The notes under the pieces are model-generated. The model had not been told where the DNA came from, made no database searches, and was given only the letters and a program-made list of their open reading frames with translations. This document shows positions 47,705 through 57,270 of a DNA stretch of 57,270 nt, piece by piece; within the stretch, counting starts at the first letter, position 1, and each line of letters begins with the position of its first letter. A program made the translations under genes and the position numbers. Source of the stretch: Archaeoglobi archaeon (lineage in GTDB: Archaea > Halobacteriota > Archaeoglobi > Archaeoglobales > Archaeoglobaceae); assembly GCA_029259335.1 (NCBI GenBank), contig JAPDIY010000050.1:1-57270 (forward strand). The letters run 5' to 3'.

Positions 47705-49125
47705 TGGAGATGAAGGAGTATAAGACCATAACTCAGGTTGCCGGACCCCTTGTTTTTGTTGAAAAAACAGAGCCGGTAGCTTACGGAGAGCTTGTTACCC
47801 TGACTCTTCCCGATGGTTCAACAAGGAGAGGACAGGTTCTCGACACATCCAAGGATATCGTTATCGTTCAGGTTTTTGAGGGTACAAGAGGTGTTGACAC
47901 CACAAGTACTGTCAGATTCACAGGAGACATCGTCAAGCTGAACTGCTCCCAAGACATGCTCGGTAGAATTCTGAGCGGTTCTGGAGAGCCGATTGATGGA
48001 GGGCCAAAGATTGTGCCTGAGGAAAGGAGACCTATTGTAGGAGCAGCCATCAACCCCTATGCAAGGCAGTATCCGAGAGAGTTCATTCAGACTGGTATCT
48101 CAGCCATTGACGGAATGAACACGCTTGTCAGGGGGCAGAAATTGCCGATTTTCAGCGGCTCAGGTTTGCCACACAACGATATCGCTCTGCAGGTTGCAAG
48201 GCAGGCGAAAGTTCGCGGTGAGGGTGAAGAATTCGCTGTCATATTCGCGGCTATGGGTATCACATACGAAGAGGCCTACCAGTTCATGAAGGAGTTTGAG
48301 AGAACTGGAGCGCTGGAGAGAGCTGTGGTTTTCCTGAACCTCGCCAACGATCCCGCTATTGAGAGATTGCTTACGCCAAGAATGGCCCTCACGGCAGCAG
48401 AATTCCTCGCCTACGAGTACGATCTGCACATCCTCGTCATCCTGACGGACATGACCAACTACTGTGAAGCATTGAGAGAGATCTCGGCTGCAAGAGAAGA
48501 GGTTCCGGGAAGAAGAGGTTATCCGGGTTACATGTACACAGACCTGGCAACAATATACGAGAGAGCAGGGAGAATCAGAGGAAGGAAAGGTACGATTACG
48601 CAGATGCCAATTTTAACAATGCCCGGTGACGATATCACACACCCAATCCCAGACCTGACAGGCTATATTACGGAGGGTCAGATAGTTCTGAGCAGAGAGC
48701 TGCATGCAAAAGGCATTTATCCGCCAATTAACGTTCTGCCATCGCTCAGCAGGTTGATGAAAGAGGGTATTGGTGAGGGTTACACCAGAGACGATCATCC
48801 ACAGTGGAACGACCAGATGTATGCAGCCTATGCAGAGGGTGTCGATCTCAGAGGTCTTGTGGCAATTGTCGGTGAAGAGGCTCTGTCTGAGAGAGATAGG
48901 CTCTTCCTGAAGTTCGCTGATGAATTCGAGAGGAGATTCGTCCAGCAGGGCAGGTATGAGGATAGAGACATCGAGTACACTCTCGACCTCGGATGGGAGC
49001 TCCTTTCAATGCTGCCTGAGAGGGAGCTGACAAAGGTTGAGAGGAAGTTCATCGAGAAGTATCATCCGAAATACAAGAAAGGAGCGGAAGCAAAACCTGC
49101 TGAAGGAGAGGCTGAAGCCTCTTAA
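47704..49125 (+). CDS. atpB: A-type ATP synthase regulatory subunit B
   Basis: [69 protein letters not shown]. Confidence 0.98.
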   Translation: MEMKEYKTITQVAGPLVFVEKTEPVAYGELVTLTLPDGSTRRGQVLDTSKDIVIVQVFEGTRGVDTTSTVRFTGDIVKLNCSQDMLGRILSGSGEPIDGGPKIVPEERRPIVGAAINPYARQYPREFIQTGISAIDGMNTLVRGQKLPIFSGSGLPHNDIALQVARQAKVRGEGEEFAVIFAAMGITYEEAYQFMKEFERTGALERAVVFLNLANDPAIERLLTPRMALTAAEFLAYEYDLHILVILTDMTNYCEALREISAAREEVPGRRGYPGYMYTDLATIYERAGRIRGRKGTITQMPILTMPGDDITHPIPDLTGYITEGQIVLSRELHAKGIYPPINVLPSLSRLMKEGIGEGYTRDDHPQWNDQMYAAYAEGVDLRGLVAIVGEEALSERDRLFLKFADEFERRFVQQGRYEDRDIEYTLDLGWELLSMLPERELTKVERKFIEKYHPKYKKGAEAKPAEGEAEAS

Positions 49126-49147
49126 TTATTTTTAGAGGTGACAGAGA

Positions 49148-49777
49148 ATGGCAGAGGTACAGCCAACTCGAATGGAACTCATTAAACTCAGAAGAAGGAT
49201 AAAGATGGCTACTCGTGGTCATGCATTGCTAAAGATGAAGAGAGATGGCCTTATAATGGAGTTCAGGCAGTTGCTTGAAGAAGCGAAGGAAGTTATTGGC
49301 GGGATGGTTGAGAAGTACGAGAAAGCTCAGCAAAAGCTGACTTTGGCTATAGCCGTTGATGGAATTGTGGCTGTAAGGTCAATTGCCTTTTCCTGCTGCC
49401 AGATCCAGCCTGAGTTCAGTATGAAGAGGAAAAACATAATGGGGGTCGTTGTTCCGGTAATAAAGCGTGAGCCTGTAAGGAAGAAAGCAACAGAAAGGGG
49501 TTACGGTATCTTAAGCACGTCAACAAGAGTTGATGAGGCCGTTGAAGCTTATGAGGAGCTTGTTGATGCCGTCCTTGAGGTGGCAGAGATAGAGACTACA
49601 CTTAGAAAGCTCATTGAGGAGATTGAAAGGACGAAGAGGAGAGTTAACGCACTCGAATACAGAGTTATTCCGACGATGGAGGAATTAGCGAAGTTCATCG
49701 CCTTCAAGCTTGAGGAGATGGACAGAGAGAACATTATAAGGTTGAAGAAGCTCAAGACGAAGAAAGCTGCAACTTAA
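49148..49777 (+). CDS. atpD: A-type ATP synthase subunit D
   Basis: TRMELIKLRRRIKMATRGHALLKMKRDGLIMEF; ERTKRRVNALEYRVIPTM. Confidence 0.96.
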   Translation: MAEVQPTRMELIKLRRRIKMATRGHALLKMKRDGLIMEFRQLLEEAKEVIGGMVEKYEKAQQKLTLAIAVDGIVAVRSIAFSCCQIQPEFSMKRKNIMGVVVPVIKREPVRKKATERGYGILSTSTRVDEAVEAYEELVDAVLEVAEIETTLRKLIEEIERTKRRVNALEYRVIPTMEELAKFIAFKLEEMDRENIIRLKKLKTKKAAT

Positions 49778-49831
49778 TCTTTTTTATTTTGTATTTTTCG
49801 CGAGTACTGCTATTTTGTTCAAATTATATGT

Positions 49832-49875
49832 GGTAGAATGAAAAAACTTATAAAAAATTTTGTTCACGTTCTATC
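49832..49875. promoter_or_regulatory. Imperfect inverted repeat flanking the TATA box of the acyl-CoA synthetase gene
   Basis: Left arm ggtagaatgaaaaaac (49832-49847); right arm ttttgttcacgttctatc (49858-49875), revcomp gatagaacgtgaacaaaa; TATA-like cttataaaaaa lies between. Confidence 0.4.
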
Positions 49876-51603
49876 ATGGTGCTCGGAGTAGAAGGAGAAA
49901 ACATACGTGAAGTTGATCCAGTGAAAATAAACAGGGTGTGGCTTAAATTTTACGATGAAGGTGTGAGAGCGAACATTGACTATCCCGTCATCCCGGCATA
50001 CAAACTATTGGATGATGCTGCCGCAACTGATCCAAACAAAATATGCTTCGAATTCTTCGGGGCGAAGTGGACGTATCAGCAGGTTAAGGATGCATCGGAT
50101 AAGGTTGCGAATTTCCTTTTCGACATAGGGGTTGAGAAGGGTGACAGAATTGTGGTTGGTTTACCCAATACACCACACTATGCAATCATCGCTTCGGCAA
50201 TCTACAAGGTCGGAGGGATAGTCGTTCAGTGCAATCCAATATACACGGAGAGAGAGTTGAGGTACATTGTCAGGAACAGCGAAGCAACCAGAATGTTCTG
50301 CTTTGAAGCGATGTATCCCAGAGTTAGACCTTTGATTGAGGAGGGGTTGCTTGATAAGGTAGTCATATGTAAGATTGAGGACTTCCTTGGCTGGCTAATA
50401 GGAGCTCTTTTCAAAGCGTTCCTCAAGAGAAAGGTTGTTGGAAAGGTTGATATTGACAAGAGGAGTGAGGTAGTTTTCTGGGATGATGTATTGAAATACG
50501 AGAGAACGGATAAGAGGGTCGAAATCAATCCAAAAGAAGATGTTGCAATGTTCCAGTATACTGGAGGGACTACCGGCTTTCCAAAGGGCGTCATGCTGAC
50601 GCATTACAACCTTGTAGTCAACGCCTATCAGGTTGCAGAATGGGATGTAAAAAGCACACCCCACGATGTTGCTGTCGGCTGCCTTCCCGTATTCCATGTC
50701 TATGGCATGACGATGCTAAATTCGGCCGCCGTTCTTAGAATGAAAGTCATACCCATTCCCGATCCGAGAGACACAGAAGCAATATTGAAAGCTGTGCACA
50801 AGTATAAGGCAACGACATTCACGGGAGTGCCAACGATGTTCATTTCGATGCTCAATCATCCGAAACTTCGCAAGTATAACCTGAGGAGTCTTAGAGTTTG
50901 TGTTAGCGGCGCTGCACCACTTCCCGTGGAAGTCAAAAAGAGATGGGAGGAAATTACTGGCGGCAAGCTCGTTGAGGGTTATGGACTGAGCGAGGCGTCT
51001 CCTGTTACCCACTGCAATCCGCTTTACGGGCTCAACAAAGCTGGAAGCATAGGGGTCCCATATCCCGACACCTACGCTGTAGTTATCGATGAGGACGGAA
51101 ACATTCTCCCACCCGGAGAAGATGGGGAGTTAGCAATCTACGGGCCTCAGGTAATGAAGGGCTACTGGAAGATGGACGAGGAGACGGACAAGACTCTGAT
51201 AAACGGATGGCTACTGACAGGAGACATGGCGAAAATGGACGAGGATGGCTACTTCTATATTGTCGACAGGAAGAAGGACATGATCGTGGCTGGTGGGTAC
51301 AACATCTATCCCAGAGAGGTTGAGGAGGTTCTGTTTGAACATCCAGCAGTTGCCGAGGCTGCGGTTGTTGGCATTCCTGATCCGTACAGGGGTGAGACCG
51401 TTAAGGCCTATATTGTGCTCAGGCCGGAGTACAAGGGGAAGGTTACAGAGAGAGACCTGGACAAGTTCTGCAGAGAAAGACTAGCTGCCTATAAGGTTCC
51501 GAGGATTTACGAGTTTAGGGATGAACTGCCTAAGTCCTTGGTTGGAAAAGTGCTGAGAAGGGTGCTGAGGGACGAAGAGCTTGAGAAATTGAAAAAAGGT
51601 TAA
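49876..51603 (+). CDS. Long-chain acyl-CoA synthetase (AMP-forming)
   Basis: [79 protein letters not shown]. Confidence 0.95.
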   Translation: MVLGVEGENIREVDPVKINRVWLKFYDEGVRANIDYPVIPAYKLLDDAAATDPNKICFEFFGAKWTYQQVKDASDKVANFLFDIGVEKGDRIVVGLPNTPHYAIIASAIYKVGGIVVQCNPIYTERELRYIVRNSEATRMFCFEAMYPRVRPLIEEGLLDKVVICKIEDFLGWLIGALFKAFLKRKVVGKVDIDKRSEVVFWDDVLKYERTDKRVEINPKEDVAMFQYTGGTTGFPKGVMLTHYNLVVNAYQVAEWDVKSTPHDVAVGCLPVFHVYGMTMLNSAAVLRMKVIPIPDPRDTEAILKAVHKYKATTFTGVPTMFISMLNHPKLRKYNLRSLRVCVSGAAPLPVEVKKRWEEITGGKLVEGYGLSEASPVTHCNPLYGLNKAGSIGVPYPDTYAVVIDEDGNILPPGEDGELAIYGPQVMKGYWKMDEETDKTLINGWLLTGDMAKMDEDGYFYIVDRKKDMIVAGGYNIYPREVEEVLFEHPAVAEAAVVGIPDPYRGETVKAYIVLRPEYKGKVTERDLDKFCRERLAAYKVPRIYEFRDELPKSLVGKVLRRVLRDEELEKLKKG

Positions 51604-52613
51604 AGTTTTTCTTTTCTTAAATCTATTATCTGCTTTGTTTCAGGTCCTGTTGAGATCAGAGTTACCGGAACCTTCACATCATCCTCAACCTTCTCAACAA
51701 ACTGCTTTGCCTTCGGCGTAAGCTTCTCCCACTCCGTAACCCCATAGCACTCCTTGTCCAGCTTGTCGATGCCAGTAAGGGCAATCTGAGTGGCTCCGTT
51801 CACCATCGCAGAATAGCGAGCAAACTCTCCATCCCAGTACCCTATCCTCCTCCTTCTACCAGTGACGGTACCGTATTCCACGATTCCGAGCTTTTCCGCC
51901 TCCTCTTGTGGTATCTCTGTAGGGAAAGGCCCTGCACCAACCCTCGTGGGGAAGCATTTGAACACCACAATGACATCGTCAATTTTAGTCGGCCCAACAC
52001 CGACATCTGACGCCATAGCCGATGCACTTGTATCCTTCGAGGTCACGTAGGGGTATGTACCATAGTAAAGGCTCAAACCGAAGCCCTGGCTACCCTCAAT
52101 TAAAACAAACTCTCCATTATCGATAGCTTGATTAACCTCCAGTGGCACGTCAACTAAGAAATCCTCCAGTTCAGGAATGTCCTTGGCCTGCCTTGCAGTT
52201 CTATTCACCCTGTCAACGTTTGCAGGCCCGCATCCTGTTCCAGTTGTTCCAATCTTCTTGCTCAAATGCTCGCTCCCCTTGTCAGCCTCGATGTGCTTCG
52301 GCTCGATTATGGCACATCTGTAATCAACTCTCGCCCTATCTGCAACATTCAGCAGTTCAACCTCTTTCAGAAAAACCTCTGGGTTGACAAGGACGCCAGC
52401 ACCGATATAAAGCTTTGCGTCCTTATAAACGAAGCCGGACGGGATCATTCTGACTCCGAATTTCTGGCCATTAATTTCAACCGTATGCCCAGCATTTGGC
52501 CCAACTCCACCCCTTGCGATTATTACAGGTTTATCACTGTATGCAACATGAGCCACAATCTTTCCCTTGCCTTCATCTCCCCAAAATCCGCCAACAACTA
52601 TCGTAGCTCCCAT
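51600..52613 (-). CDS. purA: Adenylosuccinate synthetase
   Basis: [56 protein letters not shown]. Confidence 0.96.
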   Translation of the reverse strand: MGATIVVGGFWGDEGKGKIVAHVAYSDKPVIIARGGVGPNAGHTVEINGQKFGVRMIPSGFVYKDAKLYIGAGVLVNPEVFLKEVELLNVADRARVDYRCAIIEPKHIEADKGSEHLSKKIGTTGTGCGPANVDRVNRTARQAKDIPELEDFLVDVPLEVNQAIDNGEFVLIEGSQGFGLSLYYGTYPYVTSKDTSASAMASDVGVGPTKIDDVIVVFKCFPTRVGAGPFPTEIPQEEAEKLGIVEYGTVTGRRRRIGYWDGEFARYSAMVNGATQIALTGIDKLDKECYGVTEWEKLTPKAKQFVEKVEDDVKVPVTLISTGPETKQIIDLRKEKL

Positions 52614-52721
52614 AACGTAGAAAGTTTTTCTTGGCTGTTTATTTCATTTGCGATTTTTTGACCAATTGTCATTCGATCTTACTTTCCATTTCTTCCAGCC
52701 TCACGTACACACTGCAACTCC

Positions 52722-53861
52722 TCAAACGAGTCTTTCAATTAAGGGCAAAAGAGGAGAGATGAGTCTGATTTTCCGCGGAATTCTGCACCTTAAAATTTTC
52801 CCCATATCAGCATTACTCGCCAGACTCAGAATTCTAGTTATCTTCTCATCACTGCTCGAAAACCTGTCCCAGAGCCTCTTCAGATAGTAGGCGTTCATCA
52901 GTGGCTGGTAGAGGTACTTTTTCCACAGCCTGTCGTACTCCTCCAGTCCATTTTCACCGTCAAAGTAGCCGTTTATCACCCTCGCAGCAGCATCGCCAGC
53001 AACCATTGATGGTGGTATCCCACCCCCAACGTGGCTGATCACCATGCTTGCAGAATCCCCTGCAAAGAGCACATTGCCGTAAACTGCCCTGTCAAAGGGT
53101 AGGTCGATAGGTACAACAGCTCCAATGCTGCTCACGACCTCAGCTTTTTTCAGAAATGGCGAGGAGTAAGGATACTCCCTGACGAACCTGTCGAGGGCTT
53201 TTACGATCGTATCTCTTTTGTCCGCATATCTGGGTCTGAATCCAATTCCGACGTTGGCAACACCGTTCCCCTTGGGGATTATCCACGCGTAGGCTCCAGG
53301 GGATATTTTTCGGCCGATGTACATGTAAACAACATCCTCATCGCACTCAACGCCTCTCATGACGTACTGTTTTGCCGGTGAAAGCTCCTTTTTCGGCAGA
53401 TTCAGAGTTCTGGCTATCCTTGAGTTCGGGCCATCAGAGGCTACGATGACCTCCGCATTAACCTCTCCACTCTCTGTGAGTAGTTTGTTCCCGCTCAACC
53501 CCTTGATTCTTGTTTTCAGCATCAACTCATGGCCAGACTCTTCGGCGATGGTCTGAATCATTCTGTCCCTGTTTACGACATGGAACTCAAAGTCTACCTC
53601 GAAAGTCTTCCCGTCTGGCAGGACGAAATGAACTTCCTTCGTCCTGTTGCTCTCAAATCTTTTCGGGATGTCAAAAAGGGAGTAATCGTCAAGAGTTGGG
53701 AGAAGAACTTTCATCTCCTTCTTTGTGGGTATGATTTCTCCACATTCTACCGGATATCCCAGCTTTTCCCTCTTGTCAATCCCCACAACTTCGAGGGATT
53801 TGCTTAACTGCCTGAGAGTAAAAGCTCCGGCAATACCAACGCCTGCTACGGCAACGTCCAT
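52722..53861 (-). CDS. Geranylgeranyl reductase family FAD-dependent oxidoreductase
   Basis: VAVAGVGIAGAFTLRQL; GVECDEDVVYMYIGRKISPGAYAWIIPKG; NVLFAGDSASMVISHVGGGIPPSMVAGDAAARVI. Confidence 0.9.
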   Translation of the reverse strand: MDVAVAGVGIAGAFTLRQLSKSLEVVGIDKREKLGYPVECGEIIPTKKEMKVLLPTLDDYSLFDIPKRFESNRTKEVHFVLPDGKTFEVDFEFHVVNRDRMIQTIAEESGHELMLKTRIKGLSGNKLLTESGEVNAEVIVASDGPNSRIARTLNLPKKELSPAKQYVMRGVECDEDVVYMYIGRKISPGAYAWIIPKGNGVANVGIGFRPRYADKRDTIVKALDRFVREYPYSSPFLKKAEVVSSIGAVVPIDLPFDRAVYGNVLFAGDSASMVISHVGGGIPPSMVAGDAAARVINGYFDGENGLEEYDRLWKKYLYQPLMNAYYLKRLWDRFSSSDEKITRILSLASNADMGKILRCRIPRKIRLISPLLPLIERLV

Positions 53862-53901
53862 GAGCCAAAGTGGGCATCAACTTTTTAAAGTTTTCATATG
53901 A

Positions 53902-54201
53902 ATGCTGATCATGGATGCAGAAATTTTGTCGTATGCAGTTAGGATCCTTGATTCTTTTGAATCTTTGAGAAAATTGCTCGCCGAGAGGGCGGAATGTCAT
54001 GAAAATGAAATTGTTGTTTACGATGACCCCCTGAAGATTATTATAAAAAGAGACAGAATCGATTTTTACTTTGATGACGTTTATCATGGCTCTGCTGGAA
54101 GAAGCTATGTTAAGCTGAGTGATGAAATTAGAGAGGAAGCAAGGCTCTGGCTTCAGGGCTTGGCGATGCTGAAGTTCAAAAGATTTAGTGTGAGGAGGTA
54201 G
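53902..54201 (+). CDS. Conserved hypothetical protein
   Basis: 99 aa ORF immediately upstream of the radical SAM gene, co-directional. Confidence 0.6.
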   Translation: MLIMDAEILSYAVRILDSFESLRKLLAERAECHENEIVVYDDPLKIIIKRDRIDFYFDDVYHGSAGRSYVKLSDEIREEARLWLQGLAMLKFKRFSVRR

Positions 54202-54202
54202 C

Positions 54203-55120
54203 ATGTACGACTTCCCACCCTTCCGCCCGCCGAGTGAGGCTGGGAGCTATTTGATAAGGGCTGTTAGAGGTTGCAACTGGAATAAGTGCGCTTTTTGTGC
54301 GATGTACAAAGGAATGAAGTTCGAGATCAGGAAAAAAGAGGACGTTCTGAGGGATATAGACAACATCCCCAGATATTTTCCGCCATCGAGGACGGCATTC
54401 ATAGGAGACTCCAATCCCCTCATTCATCCGAACATAGTTGAGATAGTCAGATATTTGAGGGAAAAGAGAAGAGAAGTAGAAAGAGTTACAGCCTATGCAA
54501 GAATCAAGACGATAGCAAAGATGCCAGAGAAGAGGCTTGAGGCATTGAGTGAAGCGGGATTGACAAGGCTGCACATGGGTCTTGAGAGCGGAGATAAAGA
54601 TGTGCTTGAGCTTGTAAATAAAGGGATAAAGCCTGAAGATGCTGTTGAAGCAGGTAGAAAGGCGACAAAGTACTTTGAAGTTACGTACTACGTTATGACG
54701 GGTCTTGGCGGGAAAGAGAGAAGCGAAAGACATGCAAGGAACACTGCAGAGGTGATAAACGAGGCAAAACCCACATTCGTGAGGATTCGCAACTTCACGG
54801 TTATAGAGGGGACGCCGATAGAGGAGATGATAGGAAAGGAGATAACTTTGCTCAACGCAAGGGAACAGCTTGAGGAGCTGAGGATGCTGATTGAGGGAAT
54901 AGAAATCAAGACGTATTTCACTTGCGACCACGTTTCCAACTATCTCTTTACGAGAAGCGGCCCAATCTTTTTTGGCGTGCATGGAATGCTGCCGGATAGT
55001 AAGGAGAGCATGCTTGAGCAGATTGATGACACAATCAGGACAGTGGAGGTGCTGGAAAAGAGCGGAGAGAGGGTTTTGACGAGCAATGACATGTACAAGA
55101 TGGGATTAATTGGGCTGTGA
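54203..55120 (+). CDS. Radical SAM protein (coproporphyrinogen oxidase/Elp3-like arrangement)
   Basis: VRGCNWNKCAFCAMYKGMKF (CxxxCxxC); RLHMGLESGDKDVLELVNKG. Confidence 0.9.
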   Translation: MYDFPPFRPPSEAGSYLIRAVRGCNWNKCAFCAMYKGMKFEIRKKEDVLRDIDNIPRYFPPSRTAFIGDSNPLIHPNIVEIVRYLREKRREVERVTAYARIKTIAKMPEKRLEALSEAGLTRLHMGLESGDKDVLELVNKGIKPEDAVEAGRKATKYFEVTYYVMTGLGGKERSERHARNTAEVINEAKPTFVRIRNFTVIEGTPIEEMIGKEITLLNAREQLEELRMLIEGIEIKTYFTCDHVSNYLFTRSGPIFFGVHGMLPDSKESMLEQIDDTIRTVEVLEKSGERVLTSNDMYKMGLIGL

Positions 55121-55183
55121 CAAAGTCTGAAAGAGGAAAGAAAGACAAGACAATTTTAAAAATCGCCATGAAATTCAGAGCAT

Positions 55184-56155
55184 ATGGATGTCGCTGAAAA
55201 GCTAAAGCTCGTCATGAGGAACGCAGAAGAAGTTGTGACTGAAGAGGAGCTAAGACAACTCCTCGAAACCCACGAAAGGCCAACTGCTTATGTCGGTTAT
55301 GAGCCGAGCGGTGAGATTCATCTTGGACACATGATGACAGTACAGAAACTCATGGACCTGCAGGAGGTCGGTTTTAGGGTTATAGTTCTTCTTGCCGACA
55401 TTCACGCTTATCTAAACGAGAAGGGCAGTTTTGAGGAGATTGCAGAGATTGCTGATTACAACAGAAGAGTTTTCATAGCCCTCGGACTCGATGAAACAAA
55501 AGCGGACTTTGTGCTCGGCAGCGATTACCAGCTTGATAGAGACTACGTTCTCGACGTTCTGAAGCTTGCGAGAATCACAACCCTCAACAGAGCCAGAAGG
55601 AGCATGGATGAGGTCAGCAGGAGAAAGGAAGATCCCATGGTCTCCCAGATGATATACCCCCTAATGCAAGCTCTCGACATAGCTCATCTAGGAGTTGATC
55701 TGGCGGTTGGCGGTATAGATCAAAGGAAGATACACATGCTCGCAAGGGAAAACCTGCCGAGGCTCGGCTACAAATCGCCAATTTGCCTCCACACCCCTAT
55801 TCTCGTTGGATTGGATGGCGAGAAAATGAGCAGCTCGAGGGGCAACTACATATCTGTCAGGGATGCTCCAGATGTTGTGGAGAAGAAGATCAGGAAGGCT
55901 TACTGTCCCGCAGGTGTTGTTGAAGACAATCCCATACTGGATATTGCGAGATATCACATCTTTCCGAGATTTGGGGAGATGAAGATTGAAAGGGATGCCA
56001 AGTTCGGAGGAGATGTTGAATACGAGAGCTTTGAAAGTCTGGCAGAAGACTTCAAATCAGGCTCGCTACATCCACTTGACCTAAAAATTGCCGTGGCAAA
56101 ATATTTAAACAAGCTTCTCGAAGATGCAAGAAAAAGATTAGAGGTGTCTGTCTGA
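55184..56155 (+). CDS. tyrS: Tyrosyl-tRNA synthetase
   Basis: [40 protein letters not shown] (KMSKS-like). Confidence 0.97.
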   Translation: MDVAEKLKLVMRNAEEVVTEEELRQLLETHERPTAYVGYEPSGEIHLGHMMTVQKLMDLQEVGFRVIVLLADIHAYLNEKGSFEEIAEIADYNRRVFIALGLDETKADFVLGSDYQLDRDYVLDVLKLARITTLNRARRSMDEVSRRKEDPMVSQMIYPLMQALDIAHLGVDLAVGGIDQRKIHMLARENLPRLGYKSPICLHTPILVGLDGEKMSSSRGNYISVRDAPDVVEKKIRKAYCPAGVVEDNPILDIARYHIFPRFGEMKIERDAKFGGDVEYESFESLAEDFKSGSLHPLDLKIAVAKYLNKLLEDARKRLEVSV

Positions 56156-56445
56156 GTGATGAAGAGGATGTAATTAGGGTTAGGCTTCCGGACAGGAATA
56201 AGGGAGAGATGTTCGGGATAGTGACGTCTATGCTGGGAGCTGGGCATATAAGGGTCAGATGCGAGGATGGTGTAGAGAGACTGGCAAGGATTCCGGGAAA
56301 GATGAGGAAGAGAATATGGATCAGGGAAGGGGATGTGGTGATAGTCGTTCCCTGGTCGTTCCAGAAGGATAGAGGAGACATAGTCTGGAGGTACACAAAC
56401 CCGCAGGTTGAGTGGCTTGAGAGAAAAGGATATCTGAAGTTCTGA
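56152..56445 (+). CDS. eif1A: Archaeal translation initiation factor aIF-1A, apparently starting at CTG
   Basis: In-frame from CTG 56152: (M)[67 protein letters not shown]...; the first ATG, at 56209, would delete the conserved N-terminal VIRVRLP strand. Confidence 0.88.
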   Translation: MSDEEDVIRVRLPDRNKGEMFGIVTSMLGAGHIRVRCEDGVERLARIPGKMRKRIWIREGDVVIVVPWSFQKDRGDIVWRYTNPQVEWLERKGYLKF

Positions 56446-56446
56446 A

Positions 56447-57270
56447 ATGGAGATTATTGATCTTCTGAAAGAGGCGGAGAGCAGGAAGGCTCTTGCTTTC
56501 GGAATCGGTGGCGGAGGAGATATAGTAAGCACGATACCCATTGCGGGGTTTTTGAGACATTTTGGGTTTGAAGTCTACCACGGTAGCATAATCTGGGACA
56601 GAATAGTTGTTGATCCCAAACCCGGTCCGAGAAGTCTGGCAGAGCTTGAAGGTGTTGAGATTATCAACGAGACTGTTGGGATTGCAGATGGGAGAACAAG
56701 GACTGCTGACGGCATTACACCAAACATAGCGAAGGCTGCAATACATTTCGGGAAGGTTGTGGCGCTTGATATAACAAGAGGTGCAGGGAAGCTTGCAGAG
56801 GGAATAAGGGATTTTGCAGAGAAAAACGACATCTCGATTATAGTCGGTGTTGATGCTGGTGGGGATGCCATCTCGGTGGGCTTTGAGTCGGGAGTCAGGA
56901 GTCCTCTTGCCGATGCTTTATGTGTTGCAGCGTTAAAGCAGGTTGATGGAATAGTTGCAGTTGCGGGCTTCGGCAGCGATGGAGAGCTGAGGGTGGAAGA
57001 GCTTTTGCTGAACATTTCGCAGATTTTAGCCAATGGGGGCTTTCTCGGATGCTCATCCATGAGCAGGAAGGATTACCTGCTGATGAAGGAAGTTGTTAAA
57101 GATGTTACAACGGAGGCGAGTCTGATACCCGTTCTGGCTTACGAAGGTGAGATAGGATTGAAAAAGCTCAGAAAGGGTAGAACTGCTTTAATTACTCCCC
57201 TCTCAACCTTGATTTTCTATTTCAAAGCGAAGAGTGTTTTTGAAATTAATGAGGCTGCAAAAATTGTTGA
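56447..57270 (+). CDS. DUF1152-like protein, truncated by window edge
   Basis: MEIIDLLKEAESRKALAFGIGGGGDIVSTIPIAGFLRHFG...IVGVDAGGDAISVGFESGVRSPLADAL; open to the window end. Confidence 0.75.
   Translation, partial: MEIIDLLKEAESRKALAFGIGGGGDIVSTIPIAGFLRHFGFEVYHGSIIWDRIVVDPKPGPRSLAELEGVEIINETVGIADGRTRTADGITPNIAKAAIHFGKVVALDITRGAGKLAEGIRDFAEKNDISIIVGVDAGGDAISVGFESGVRSPLADALCVAALKQVDGIVAVAGFGSDGELRVEELLLNISQILANGGFLGCSSMSRKDYLLMKEVVKDVTTEASLIPVLAYEGEIGLKKLRKGRTALITPLSTLIFYFKAKSVFEINEAAKIV

Noticed and set aside
54185-54982. 265-aa minus-strand ORF antisense to the radical SAM gene
   Set aside because: Plus strand has CxxxCxxC and a coherent domain; the antisense translation is rich in His/Ser/Cys and looks non-coding.
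1-57270. CRISPR arrays, IS elements, prophage, rRNA or tRNA genes
   Set aside because: No regularly spaced repeats, transposase/integrase-like proteins or recognisable rRNA were seen; tRNA absence is by eye only and should be confirmed with tRNAscan-SE.

Overview
This 57.3 kb window is densely packed and reads as an archaeal chromosome. The A-type ATP synthase, form III RuBisCO, prefoldin beta, Pus10, TmcA, KEOPS Pcc1 and aIF1A all point that way, and gene content and style suggest Archaeoglobales (inferred from content only). I saw no rRNA, tRNA, CRISPR or IS element. Main blocks: (1) an amino-sugar nucleotide block (3' end of glmS plus two tandem nucleotidyltransferase/acyltransferases); (2) two different YeiH-type exporters flanking a membrane-tethered PAS-DUF835-wHTH regulator; (3) form III RuBisCO next to an S1P-lyase-like PLP decarboxylase; (4) tmcA overlapping an ASCH-domain gene; (5) a minus-strand corrinoid (B12) uptake locus: BtuC, BtuD with a fused C-terminal domain, CbiZ, a PQQ-type beta-propeller with a DUF4430-like domain, a DUF4430+PKD+alpha/alpha-toroid+PGF-CTERM surface protein, and BtuF; (6) a complete atpHIKECFABD operon; (7) housekeeping genes (pgk, argJ, purD, purA, tyrS, aIF1A). 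The most exciting candidate is block 5. Two secreted proteins recombine the domain types of animal intrinsic factor/transcobalamin (alpha/alpha toroid plus DUF4430-like beta domain) with a BtuG-like beta-propeller, beside a B12 ABC transporter. Other strong leads are a possible ac4C writer/amidohydrolase pair (TmcA/ASCH) and an apparent CUG start codon for aIF1A. All domain calls come from reading the sequence and recalling family signatures; no searches were run.
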